Source of the DNA: Burkholderiales bacterium
Lineage (GTDB): Bacteria > Pseudomonadota > Gammaproteobacteria > Burkholderiales > SG8-39
Direction of reading: 5' to 3'
DNA length: 43,248 nucleotides
NCBI GenBank assembly: GCA_014860355.1
Contig: JACZJV010000045.1
Span: forward strand, 1-43,248
Under the pieces are notes generated by a model that was not told the origin of the DNA, ran no database searches, and saw only the letters and a list, made by a program, of their open reading frames with translations. Position numbers and translations under genes: made by a program. Positions 28,101-36,616 of this stretch are shown here, in pieces (within the stretch, counting starts at the first letter, position 1; every line of letters starts with the position of its first letter).

Positions 28101-29298
28101 TGTGGCCGACGCAAAAGATGGCTCGATTCTGGAGCGGCAGTTGCTTCGCATGACGGAGCAGCGGTTCTGGGCGCCTTGCGAAAGTTGCGACCTTAAGGCG
28201 TCTTGCTACGCGCTTCACAATGCCCGGACCTTCCAGGACGAGACTGCGGGGCCGAAAGCAATCGAGCGGTTGAAGACGCTCTATACCATGACCCACCTGC
28301 GGGGGCGTCTGCACATCACCATGCGGGACCTGCGCTCGGCACTTTCGTTCACGTTGGTTGGCAATCGAGACTGCAACGAGATTCATGCGCTCTATGCCAG
28401 CGGCAAACGGGATGAAATTGCCAAGAGCTACTACTTCAATAGCTGGATGGGTGGCGGCGTGCCAACCTCGGATCGCTTGCTGACCCTATTGGCTGACGTC
28501 GATATTGGCCTGGCGGAAGACCCGCGCTTCGACCGCGGTCTCGATTTTCTGTCGCCTGATGACCGCGGTCTATTCCGCTTCGAACAGCGCTCTGACTTCG
28601 ATCGCGAAATCATGCAGACTTTGTTTGACTTACTTCCTCGCGACTACTCCGGCACTCCTAGCCCGCAGCGCAATGGTGCGCACCGCGGCTACATCGCAAT
28701 GGCCCGGCGCCGAAACTTCTTCGAGCGAAGGGACAGTGGTTGGAGCGGGATGCTGCCCTACCGGACCGCAGATCGGCTCGTGAATATCGTGCGCAGCCGC
28801 GAGACTCCGGACGAACTCCGCAAGTCCATCTTGCACGCCATCAATCGCGGAGAGGGATTGTTGCGCCCGAGGCGTTTGGCAGGGAGCCTCGCATTGCAGG
28901 TGCGCCATGTTGATGGCGGGACGGTGCGCAGCTATCGACTGTTCCCGCTCGAGCGCTTTGCCCTAAGAGTTAAGGACGACGCCGAGCGCGCACGCTTTGT
29001 TGAGCACCTGCCCACAGGACTCGTGTTGCGATTTGACCTTGGCACTGGAAACGCCGAACCGGCCGAGCTGTTTATAAACCTGGACATGTTTGAGATGCTC
29101 GCGCGCCTGAATGAGGGCTATCGCCCCAGCGTCGAGGAGATCCAGGGATATTACCTGAGCCTGGCGGTATTCAAGAATGCCCTCAACGCGGCCCCGTACC
29201 GGGAAATTATGTTGACGACCTCTGGTCACGATTTCTACAAGTTGGCGCGCATGGCGGACGGGAAGCTGGAGATGACGCGCTTGAAGGAGGAGGTCTGA
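25192..29298 (+). CDS. mad6: MADS MAD6: NERD - pseudokinase - protein kinase - P-loop ATPase
   Basis: A 1368-residue multidomain protein. Residues about 10-110 form a NERD nuclease-related domain (WEIDLAV with Asp48, then DVKG at 61-64). Residues about 185-460 are a kinase fold with HRN instead of HRD (324-326), an arginine where the beta-3 lysine is expected, and DFA at 346-348, so probably a pseudokinase. Residues about 495-765 are a second kinase with GRPGSFGVVYK, Lys533, HFDIKPRN (catalytic Asp626) and DFN (643-645), apparently active. The C-terminal part has a Walker A GNAGDGKT (839-846) and a Cys cluster (996, 999, 1005). It is the signalling core of MADS: phosphorylation of host or partner proteins is likely, but the targets cannot be seen here. 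Confidence 0.88.
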   Translation: MAKIIAIGQPVNDAERLAIAHLRDHLPDSFIVLHNLEITRDGDKWEIDLAVLAPHAVYLVDVKGTRGVIDVYGPKWYPEGRTPYASPLPKLRSHARALKGIITSSQPTRQDLQGIYVDAAVVLTAQDAYLSDRDGRDEGNVTTLKHSAAFFQNTARIPGKYSKSIAVLHAMVIKAIQGVAKPRSGPLRFGNWEVQERLGGTDDYTEYRAYNTFVGARAGTALLRVYQADPYAPAEDREAQRNRIATAYRALSRLPGHPNIAGARDFFQTEEGDRYVLVTEDVSGQALRVHLERPALALTFDQKYRIARELLDALSHAHSHDVVHRNLSPGSLLVGLDGRLRLIGFDFARVGIERSHTIAHDIVDEVEPAYCAPEAYREPGKASAASDVFSAGLILYELFAGDKPFNGDPTVVFDQNGVFPVKPSTAVAEAPAGFDEWLQRLCTFDPVARLTAADAERALAALLAPRHEPRAEELLVAEPVASTPAPEIDYTNLAAGFELTHKFVVQKRLGRPGSFGVVYKVIDTLGDVTRAIKLILHDRHSTIERLKREYQQLVRIPEHPHVVRVLDADVIPGNGPPFILFEYVEGSDVGEMIEQHLLAPEDTLELAKQVTAGLTHLHHHGVFHFDIKPRNLLWTDVGARIIDFNVSVKAGDREARGGGSRRYLPPDFDPEVIPQNGERADRDLYALGLTIYEALTGRYPWDATVPPVGTPAPDPRELSGFADLAPEFVEIVLKAIAPKRAQRYPSALVLQEALDQVRAARRLLPSAVSHPSIVLAGAAPNTNPYVSHLITLYSQSGRSNCGTRGLDALGEHSYVDTALDRELVPAVLEGEFRLVLISGNAGDGKTAFLQKLEHQAQASGATFDRSLPNGCQFSLHGRNYLLNYDGSQDEGAKSNDEVLRQFFDPFSGASERDWSAPESRLIAINEGRLVDFLAANAEQFPALRSLVLRGLSSGEPAHGVAVVNLNLRSVVADAKDGSILERQLLRMTEQRFWAPCESCDLKASCYALHNARTFQDETAGPKAIERLKTLYTMTHLRGRLHITMRDLRSALSFTLVGNRDCNEIHALYASGKRDEIAKSYYFNSWMGGGVPTSDRLLTLLADVDIGLAEDPRFDRGLDFLSPDDRGLFRFEQRSDFDREIMQTLFDLLPRDYSGTPSPQRNGAHRGYIAMARRRNFFERRDSGWSGMLPYRTADRLVNIVRSRETPDELRKSILHAINRGEGLLRPRRLAGSLALQVRHVDGGTVRSYRLFPLERFALRVKDDAERARFVEHLPTGLVLRFDLGTGNAEPAELFINLDMFEMLARLNEGYRPSVEEIQGYYLSLAVFKNALNAAPYREIMLTTSGHDFYKLARMADGKLEMTRLKEEV

Positions 29299-30968
29299 TG
29301 CCGTTGCTCAAGCGTGACCGCGAGTTCCGTCTGTCGAAGATCAGCTACATCGACTTCAAGCATATCGAGATGGACCGGGTGCTTCTCGGGCTTTTCGAGC
29401 GAATCGCGCACGACGGCTTTCCTAGCCGATTCCGCCAGAAGCGGGAACTGACCATCAAAGACTTTGTAGACGAGATCATGGAACACCCGGAGCAGTTCAA
29501 AGGTTTCGGCGCGCACCGGGAGATCATCGAGCGATGGGTCGAGACCCATTTGATGGACATTGTGAATCGGGGCAAGCGCAACGAGGCAGTCGCCGGCCCG
29601 AGGCCTTTGCACGGATTTACTTATCGGTTTCGCAATCCCAAGCACTCTCGCGACTACGGCGCCGCACAACAAATCTATGAGGTTTTAGTGCATGCTCGCC
29701 AATCTGCAGGGCTTCACGCGATCGAGCATCTCAAGTCGTTCTTCTTTGACGGTTACGACAAAGTAACGAACAAAGTCGACCCGAACGCCGTAGTCGATAT
29801 CGAGACGGCCACGCTTCTACATTTCCTGAGCCAGCGTAAGGACGAGGCGGACCCGGGGCAGGGTGGGGAACGATTCGCCCCACTATGCGTTGGGTCGGCC
29901 GATTTGTTGGCTGAAGACGTTCAGCGGCTACTCTTCTATCGCTCATTCATTCCGCGGTCGGTGATGGTGGATTATTTGAAGCTCCTGCTCTCGTTCCACC
30001 TTGCTCTATATCACCTGCGCCTCCTCAAGCTGCTCCCTGCACTGGTGCGTCGCGAAGGCGGTGACCCGATTTGTGCCAACGGCGCGTGCCCGGTCGATCC
30101 CCGCAGAGCCGCCAATCCACAGGGCGATTGTCCTTATCGCGTGGGAATGTTGGTCGATCTCTCAGGGAATCCAGACTCGCCAGTGGCACGGCTCGCGGAG
30201 CGGAGTGCCGACACGCATTACCGACGTATTCCGGCATTCGTTAGATCGTATTTTGTCACGAAGAAACTCGACGAGTTCGCGGAAGACCAGATCAGGAAAG
30301 GAAAGCTTACCCGTCCCGCGTCCGGTCATATTTCGGTCGGCGAGGTGCTTGGACTGCAGCGCGAGGCTCTCGCCGTAGAACGGGAAAAGTTTTTCGGAGC
30401 CCGGCTGTCTAGCGTCCTCGAGGACATGGCCGGGGAGGAGAACGGGTTGGATCCCGAACTCGCGTCGCTGGCTGAGATGAATTTGGCGGAGTTTGACAAA
30501 TACATCGAGCTGCTTGTCGCTCTTCGCGGCGCATTTCATCGGCAATACATTACGGAATGCCTGGACGCGCTCATGCAGAAGAATCGGCCGGGTGCCTTGC
30601 TCTCACAGGGTCGCACCCGCAGCGCACCGCGCCGGTTTATTCTTGACAGTCGTCTCCTCGAAGTGCTGCTGCAGATTGCGGTGCTGCAGCCCGCTGGACA
30701 AGGTTTCCGCACGGGAGAAATGCGAGTTGATGAACTCCTAACGTTTCTTCGGGAGCGTTACGGCTTGCACATCGACCAGTTGCCCGAGGCCGAGGGATTT
30801 GGTCCCGCAAGCATCGAGGATAGGCAGGCACTCCGAGCCAATGTACAGGCGTTTGTATCCCGGCTGCGCGAGATCGGGTTCTACCGAGATCTTTCTGACG
30901 CCTACGTGACGCAGACCGTAACTCCGCGCTATCGAGTCGGAGTAGACGGTCAGGAAATCGGCGCATGA
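29298..30968 (+). CDS. mad7: MADS MAD7: protein of unknown function with Cys cluster
   Basis: A 556-residue, largely helical protein without a recognisable catalytic domain. Cys259, Cys264 and Cys278 (CANGACP ... DCPY) may bind a metal. The last 100 residues (MRVDELLTFLRERYG, then FVSRLREIGFYRDL) resemble a winged-helix-like segment. Its position between the kinase and the HerA-like ATPase, with a one-base overlap upstream and four bases downstream, indicates a structural or adaptor role in the same complex. Identification rests on locus position more than on sequence motifs. Confidence 0.82.
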   Translation: MPLLKRDREFRLSKISYIDFKHIEMDRVLLGLFERIAHDGFPSRFRQKRELTIKDFVDEIMEHPEQFKGFGAHREIIERWVETHLMDIVNRGKRNEAVAGPRPLHGFTYRFRNPKHSRDYGAAQQIYEVLVHARQSAGLHAIEHLKSFFFDGYDKVTNKVDPNAVVDIETATLLHFLSQRKDEADPGQGGERFAPLCVGSADLLAEDVQRLLFYRSFIPRSVMVDYLKLLLSFHLALYHLRLLKLLPALVRREGGDPICANGACPVDPRRAANPQGDCPYRVGMLVDLSGNPDSPVARLAERSADTHYRRIPAFVRSYFVTKKLDEFAEDQIRKGKLTRPASGHISVGEVLGLQREALAVEREKFFGARLSSVLEDMAGEENGLDPELASLAEMNLAEFDKYIELLVALRGAFHRQYITECLDALMQKNRPGALLSQGRTRSAPRRFILDSRLLEVLLQIAVLQPAGQGFRTGEMRVDELLTFLRERYGLHIDQLPEAEGFGPASIEDRQALRANVQAFVSRLREIGFYRDLSDAYVTQTVTPRYRVGVDGQEIGA

Positions 30969-33900
30969 GCCAAGGTCTTCACGAACTGACACGGGCCGAT
31001 CTGCTGGACGCCTTGGAAAGCGTCCTGCTGCCTTGGCTGAAGGGCCGAGTGCAGGCTCGCGAGGCAGGCCATTGCATGCGGATTACCGACCTCGACCGGG
31101 ACCTGATGGTTCGGCTCTGTGGGCGGCTGCACGCGGAGAGTCCCGGGCTAACTACGGTTGTGCTGTCCGATGGCAGCAACCGGATCCCGGCGGACATCTC
31201 CGTGTCCAGCACCAAGCTCGTCGAACTGCGCAATCCGTTGCCCGATGGCAGTCAGCGCCCGCCGCTATTGGTGTTTGTGCCGAATGATCTTCGTGCCTCT
31301 GCGGAAGACTCCTTCGGCGTTGCCACCTTCGAGGAAATCCGCGTTGCAGGCATCTACGAAACCCTGCGGGGACAGCTCGTTGACCAATTGCCCATTGCAA
31401 TACGAGGACCGCTGGGCGAGGTATTGCGAGTGGTGGCTGAGGGGGAAAAGCCATGGCCATTCGCGGACGGGCTGGCGATCGTACGCTTCCTTTTGAGTGG
31501 GAAGGTCAACGGCAACGAGCCAGAAGCAATCGGGGCCTCACTTTATGAAATCGGACTGGTTCCCGATTTTGACCTGCTGCTTCAGCCAGAGCGTGCTCCA
31601 GCGCGCGCATTCCGGAACAGGCAATGCGTAGAGCGGATCACATGGTCCTCGCGTTCGGAACGTGGTCGCGCGCTTGATCTTGGTCTGGCCAAGCCCGAAT
31701 TCCGGGAGAAGCTGGGCGATTTTCTCGCCAGCTCTGGCGTGGAAGATCCGAGGCTGTGGACGCGCGCAATCGTTTTTGATCGATCCAATTGGGCGTTGGC
31801 GTTCAATAAATGGGAGTTTGAAGATGGCGGCGCAAGTCCTGATTCCGTCTTTATCGGTGACGTTACCCTCGATCTACCAGTCGTGGAGGATTCAGAGAAG
31901 GATCCGCGTCTTGCTGAGCTGATCGGACAGCGGGTTCTGCCCATAGGTAAAGGTGGACTGCGCAAGTTTAGCGTCAGTTTTCGCGTTGATCCGCATCCGT
32001 CGCGGGTCCAGGGGTTGCGTCGTTTTGTCGCCCAGGTCGTCTCTCGTGATAACGGTCCGATTGGTCTGGTGCGCCGCAAGGCAGCTTGGACCCGACCTAC
32101 GGATGCCGCAACGGTCACCTTCTCATCGATCGGCAAGATTGAATGGGAGGAAGGCTGGCATTTCGTTCGCCTGCTCGCTGAGACGGAAGACGGCGACCTC
32201 ATACCTCTCATTGACGAAGCCGGACAGCCGGTACCCTGGAATCCGGCACCGGAAGCTGGGGTTGTTCGACCCAACGAGAGCGACCTGTTCTATGTCCTTA
32301 CTGACGAGGATGTGGAGGTTGAACCGCGCCAAAGAGCCGTCCCGCGCGAATCGAGCCTGGCACACGCACGCCTGAGAGCGCAATTCATTGCCGTGTCACA
32401 GGAGCGGGATCCGGCGGGGGTGAGTGTGTCGAGCGTGGAGTGGCTCGATCATAAAGGGCGTGGACGCGGCTTGAGCGGCGCAACCCTGGAGGTCAAGCTG
32501 GGCCGGGAGGGCGCGGTTCACGTTCCGATGTCCCCCGTGCTGCTGGATCTGGAGCGGCACATGTTGGCGGCGCCGGATAACGCCATCAGTTGGCGCATGG
32601 CTGTAACACAAGGTTCCGCTCGACCGGCCGTGGTGGATTTAGCGGGATGGCCAGAAGGCGTCGAGTCCGAGCGCTTTGTAGAGGTGCGGAGGCGCTATTT
32701 CGAAGAAATACGAACGACACCAAAAGACCTGGTAACGCAGGGCGCCGATCCATTCGTACTGAAGCCGCTGGCTCTGGAATACGCGAGTGCCTACTTGGAC
32801 ATGGTACAGGCCGTGGTAACGAGGGCCGACACGGGCGACGGCCCTGAAACTCAACGAGCATTGGTGGATCTGCGGCGCGTCCTTTCCGTCGATACAATCC
32901 GTATTGCGATAACCGATTACCGCGACCAGTATCGCGAAGCTGCGCTCGTGTCGCCGCTCCATCCGTTGAGGGCAATATGGTTCGCCACGTGGGCTGAACT
33001 AGGCCGCAAGTGGCTTGAGGCGGCGAAGAACGGTCCTCGCGAATTCATCGGACCAACGCGTGACGCGCTGCTGAAGCAGCTCGCCCCAGCCGCCTTCCCG
33101 CCAGTATTGCCCACCGAGGCGGGACATGTGCTTACGGCCGTAGACAATCTCAACCCGTTCTGGTCCCTGTATGCGCCATCGCAGGAGACGGATCCCCGTG
33201 GACTGGTCGGAGAGGTCTGTGCGGCGCTTGGCATTTCGGAACCAGCGATCGGTGGCGCTTTGATCGATGGTGTTTACTTGGCATCGAGGGCGCAACGCTA
33301 TTTGGCCCAACACCCCTATGTACGGACCTTCGTGGTCAACGCGTTCAACGCAGGCCGAGCCACCGTCCTTGCTGACATGCTGCTCGAACTGCAGCGGCGA
33401 CCTGCCTTTGCCGACTTGCGATATGACATTAGGCTTTTTGTCCCGGATCCCGATATGCCGGGCGTCGGTGAAGCATTGGTTTCGTTGCTCTCGCCGGAAT
33501 CCGGAACAACCGGGAAAGAAGCGGACGCCTTTGTCACTCCAACGGAGAGCCATATTCGGCCAAAACTTCGTTTGGCAATCCGCGCGGCCTCTGAATTCCG
33601 GGATAACCCTGATCAACATGCAGCGCACATTTCGATGCTGTTCGACGTTTTTCCTGCGGAAGAGATACAGGTGATGCGAGCATCACCGCGAACTGAAACA
33701 TCGGCAGTGCACGGGTTGGTTCAGCGATTTGCGGTGGATTATGTTGAGGACGAGAACACCGTCGCGTGGCGTCGACACCCGCTTCACGGACCCGTGAGAC
33801 CACTTGAGGGCGAAGAGGAACTCACGGATCTACTGTCTGGACTGGCTCGGACGATCTCTACGGCAACGGCTGCGGTGGCTACCGGTCAAGTAGGCGTTAA

Positions 33901-36511
33901 TCTCCGCCCTGTTGTTACTCTGGTCTTGAACAGCGATGAGCGTGCCCTTCTTCATCAAGTGCACGAGGTGAGCGATTGGGTTGTCACCCTCGACCGAAAT
34001 ATGGGGATAGAGTTTTTTGATCATCGACATCACCCATCGCGGCCGGATTACCTTATTGATCATTCACCGGACATGGCCAACGCACTAGGCCATCGGTTGG
34101 TCATCACCTCACGCTCGGTCGCTGAATTGGAAGCGCTACTTAAGCCAGTCTTGGCTGATTACGGGATTCGGGTCGCAGGTGCGCATGCGCTTGTAATTCT
34201 GGAGCAACTTCGATCGCTGTCTGGACGACTCGCCCTTAAGCTTATTTCTGCACCGAATCAGCGCGCCGAGGCTCTTGGGCTGGCGCTATCGCGCCTCTAC
34301 TTGGAACACCAAGGCGTGTTCGAGAACCAGATTGTGGTGCCGCTCGATGCCCATATTGATCTCTATCGAGCGTTGAAACAGCAAGCCGACGAATTGGGCG
34401 ATGAAGTATCGTTCCGACGTACTGATCTCGCGTTGTTCGACCTGGATGCCACCCGACGACTGATCACCTGCCGTCTTGTAGAGGTCAAGTGCTACGCACA
34501 GGTAGGGGGGCTTGCGGGCTACAACCAGCTGAAACAGGCGGTGGCGGCACAAATCGCCCAAAGCGAACAGGTTATCGCGTGGCACTTCGATCCGAATCGC
34601 ACGCAGATAGACCGAGCGGACCGCGCCATGAAGGTACGAGACCTAGCGGCGCTCTTGGAGTTTTATCTTGATCGGTCGCGTCGCTACGGCGTTATCGCCT
34701 CCGACGCAGCGGACGAGGCCCGCTATCTGCTCAATACGCTCGAGGCTGGCTATCAACTCCGTTTCACAAAAAGCGCACTGATATTTGACTTTGAGAAATC
34801 GGGGACCGAGCCGGCCGAATGGGAATTTGGGATCGAGTTCCACCGAGTTGGCTCGGACCTGATCCAACAACTGATAGACGCAGCAGCACCGGACACCGAA
34901 AGCGTAAGTTCTGAGACGAGCGAAGGTGGAGAAGGCACCGCTGCTGCGCAAGCGACGGCAGAACTTCGTCGAAGAAGGGAACGAGCATTTTCGATTCCCA
35001 CACTAAAGACTGCGGAGTTTCTCGGGCCGCAACGGGAACGAACTGTTCCGTTGGAAGACGTGGACGCTAACGAGGTGACAGGTGGACAAACTGCACTGGA
35101 TTACGATCAATCGCGTGGAACTGCAGAATCAAAGGCAAAGGACAGCGCGCCGCCAGTAGCGCCACTTGTCGCCCCAATCGCTCCAATTGAGCCAACCTCG
35201 CCCGCCGAAGCGAACATAAGTCCAGAAGCCTCTTCAAAGACGGCAACTTCGGAAAGGCCAAGCCAAGTGGTGCCCCTCACTCCGCCGCAAGCGACCGCGT
35301 TGAGCGATGGCCCGCAATTCGACGTCATCCTCGGCGTAGGCGGAGAATCGCCGCAGTATGGGCTTCTGGGCGATGTCGCTGGTCGAAAGGTGGCATTGGA
35401 TCTCAACCAAACGCATACGATCAGCCTGTTCGGCGTTCAGGGTGGCGGCAAGAGCTACACGCTGGGAGCCATCGCGGAAATGGCTTCGCTAAGAATACCC
35501 GGGATCAATCTATTGCCGCGCCCTCTTGCCACCGTCATCTTTCATTACAGCCAGACAATGGACTATCGACCGGAGTTCACGTCGATGGTATCGCCCAACT
35601 CGATTGAGCAGCAAGTCCGGCAGTTGCGCGAAAGCTATGGGGCGGAACCGCACGGTTTGTCAGACGTGGTGCTTCTGGCCCCGGCGGACAAGGTGAACGC
35701 GCGGAAAGCTGAGTATCCGGACATCGAGGTGCTCCCTTTAAAATTCGCCGCGGCCGAACTTCAGTCTAGCCACTGGCGATTCCTCATGGGTGCCGTAGGC
35801 AATCAGGCTACATATATCCGTCAGCTAAATCGACTAATGAAGGCGCTGCGGAGCGAGATGACAATCGACGCTCTTCGCCAAGGTATCGATCATTCTTCCT
35901 TGCCCGATCATCTTAAAGACTTGGCACGCATGCGGCTGGATCTGGCTAGCGAATACATCGACGACACAGCGCAGCTCTCATCCGTAATTCGCCCAGGCCG
36001 ACTAATCATTGTCGATCTACGCGACGAATTCATCGAGAAAGATGAGGCTCTTGGTCTGTTTGTGGTGCTCTTGCAGCTTTTCGCCGATGCGAAATTTGAA
36101 GGCCAAAGCTTTAACAAACTGGTCGTGTTCGACGAGGCACATAAGTATATCGAGAGCCCGGACCTGGTCGCGGGTTTGGTGGAAGTAGTCCGCGAAATGC
36201 GACATAAAGGTACGAGCATATTAGTGGCGAGTCAGGATCCGCCGTCGGTTCCAGTCTCGCTGATTGAGCTGTCCACCCAGATCGTGCTCCATAAATTCAA
36301 TTCGCCTGCATGGCTCAAGCATCTCCAGAAGGCCAACGCCGCCCTGGCTTCACTGTCAGCGGAGCGAATGGCAAACCTTGGTCCGGGCGAGGCGTTCGTT
36401 TGGTCGAGCAAGGCATCGGATGAAGCGTTTGTCAAAGGTGGTATTAAGATTCGATGCCGTCCCCGGGTGACGCAGCATGGCGGGGGCACAAAGACTGCAG
36501 TAGATGACTGA
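30965..36511 (+). CDS. mad8: MADS MAD8: giant HerA/FtsK-like ATPase with internal PD-(D/E)xK motif
   Basis: A 1848-residue protein. The C-terminal 370 residues form a HerA/VirB4-like motor: Walker A GVQGGGKS (1490-1497) and Walker B VVFDEAH (Asp1723, Glu1724), followed by ASQDPPSVP. Around residues 1150-1190 there is a nuclease-like pattern: TDLALFD (Asp1154) then LVEVKCY (Glu1173-x-Lys1175) and a Gln-rich helix. Residues about 1290-1450 are a low-complexity, Pro/Ala/Glu-rich linker. The first 1100 residues are unrecognised. The layout resembles DptH of phosphorothioation-dependent restriction. It is the best candidate for the DNA-processing effector of MADS. Confidence 0.87.
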   Translation: MSQGLHELTRADLLDALESVLLPWLKGRVQAREAGHCMRITDLDRDLMVRLCGRLHAESPGLTTVVLSDGSNRIPADISVSSTKLVELRNPLPDGSQRPPLLVFVPNDLRASAEDSFGVATFEEIRVAGIYETLRGQLVDQLPIAIRGPLGEVLRVVAEGEKPWPFADGLAIVRFLLSGKVNGNEPEAIGASLYEIGLVPDFDLLLQPERAPARAFRNRQCVERITWSSRSERGRALDLGLAKPEFREKLGDFLASSGVEDPRLWTRAIVFDRSNWALAFNKWEFEDGGASPDSVFIGDVTLDLPVVEDSEKDPRLAELIGQRVLPIGKGGLRKFSVSFRVDPHPSRVQGLRRFVAQVVSRDNGPIGLVRRKAAWTRPTDAATVTFSSIGKIEWEEGWHFVRLLAETEDGDLIPLIDEAGQPVPWNPAPEAGVVRPNESDLFYVLTDEDVEVEPRQRAVPRESSLAHARLRAQFIAVSQERDPAGVSVSSVEWLDHKGRGRGLSGATLEVKLGREGAVHVPMSPVLLDLERHMLAAPDNAISWRMAVTQGSARPAVVDLAGWPEGVESERFVEVRRRYFEEIRTTPKDLVTQGADPFVLKPLALEYASAYLDMVQAVVTRADTGDGPETQRALVDLRRVLSVDTIRIAITDYRDQYREAALVSPLHPLRAIWFATWAELGRKWLEAAKNGPREFIGPTRDALLKQLAPAAFPPVLPTEAGHVLTAVDNLNPFWSLYAPSQETDPRGLVGEVCAALGISEPAIGGALIDGVYLASRAQRYLAQHPYVRTFVVNAFNAGRATVLADMLLELQRRPAFADLRYDIRLFVPDPDMPGVGEALVSLLSPESGTTGKEADAFVTPTESHIRPKLRLAIRAASEFRDNPDQHAAHISMLFDVFPAEEIQVMRASPRTETSAVHGLVQRFAVDYVEDENTVAWRRHPLHGPVRPLEGEEELTDLLSGLARTISTATAAVATGQVGVNLRPVVTLVLNSDERALLHQVHEVSDWVVTLDRNMGIEFFDHRHHPSRPDYLIDHSPDMANALGHRLVITSRSVAELEALLKPVLADYGIRVAGAHALVILEQLRSLSGRLALKLISAPNQRAEALGLALSRLYLEHQGVFENQIVVPLDAHIDLYRALKQQADELGDEVSFRRTDLALFDLDATRRLITCRLVEVKCYAQVGGLAGYNQLKQAVAAQIAQSEQVIAWHFDPNRTQIDRADRAMKVRDLAALLEFYLDRSRRYGVIASDAADEARYLLNTLEAGYQLRFTKSALIFDFEKSGTEPAEWEFGIEFHRVGSDLIQQLIDAAAPDTESVSSETSEGGEGTAAAQATAELRRRRERAFSIPTLKTAEFLGPQRERTVPLEDVDANEVTGGQTALDYDQSRGTAESKAKDSAPPVAPLVAPIAPIEPTSPAEANISPEASSKTATSERPSQVVPLTPPQATALSDGPQFDVILGVGGESPQYGLLGDVAGRKVALDLNQTHTISLFGVQGGGKSYTLGAIAEMASLRIPGINLLPRPLATVIFHYSQTMDYRPEFTSMVSPNSIEQQVRQLRESYGAEPHGLSDVVLLAPADKVNARKAEYPDIEVLPLKFAAAELQSSHWRFLMGAVGNQATYIRQLNRLMKALRSEMTIDALRQGIDHSSLPDHLKDLARMRLDLASEYIDDTAQLSSVIRPGRLIIVDLRDEFIEKDEALGLFVVLLQLFADAKFEGQSFNKLVVFDEAHKYIESPDLVAGLVEVVREMRHKGTSILVASQDPPSVPVSLIELSTQIVLHKFNSPAWLKHLQKANAALASLSAERMANLGPGEAFVWSSKASDEAFVKGGIKIRCRPRVTQHGGGTKTAVDD

Positions 36512-36616
36512 GGCGCAGGGACCACTACTCGTCGAACGATTTAGCTATCGGAGTTGCGCTCTCGACAAGTGGGTTAACGAGTGGCGCGCACTGACTAACT
36601 GCCACGAGGTGACAAA

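Noticed and set aside
27703-28386. 227-codon minus-strand frame inside mad6
   Set aside because: It lies opposite the P-loop and Cys-cluster coding part of mad6 and shows no family signature.
19624-36511. Reading the locus as a classical type I restriction system or BREX
   Set aside because: There is a methylase and an HsdS but no HsdR motor subunit, and no PglZ, BrxC or BrxL. The kinase and the two large proteins fit MADS instead.
30965-36511. Dnd/Dpt phosphorothioation system suggested by the DptH-like layout of the last large protein
   Set aside because: No DndA-E or DptF/DptG-like genes are nearby; the upstream partners are a methylase and a kinase.
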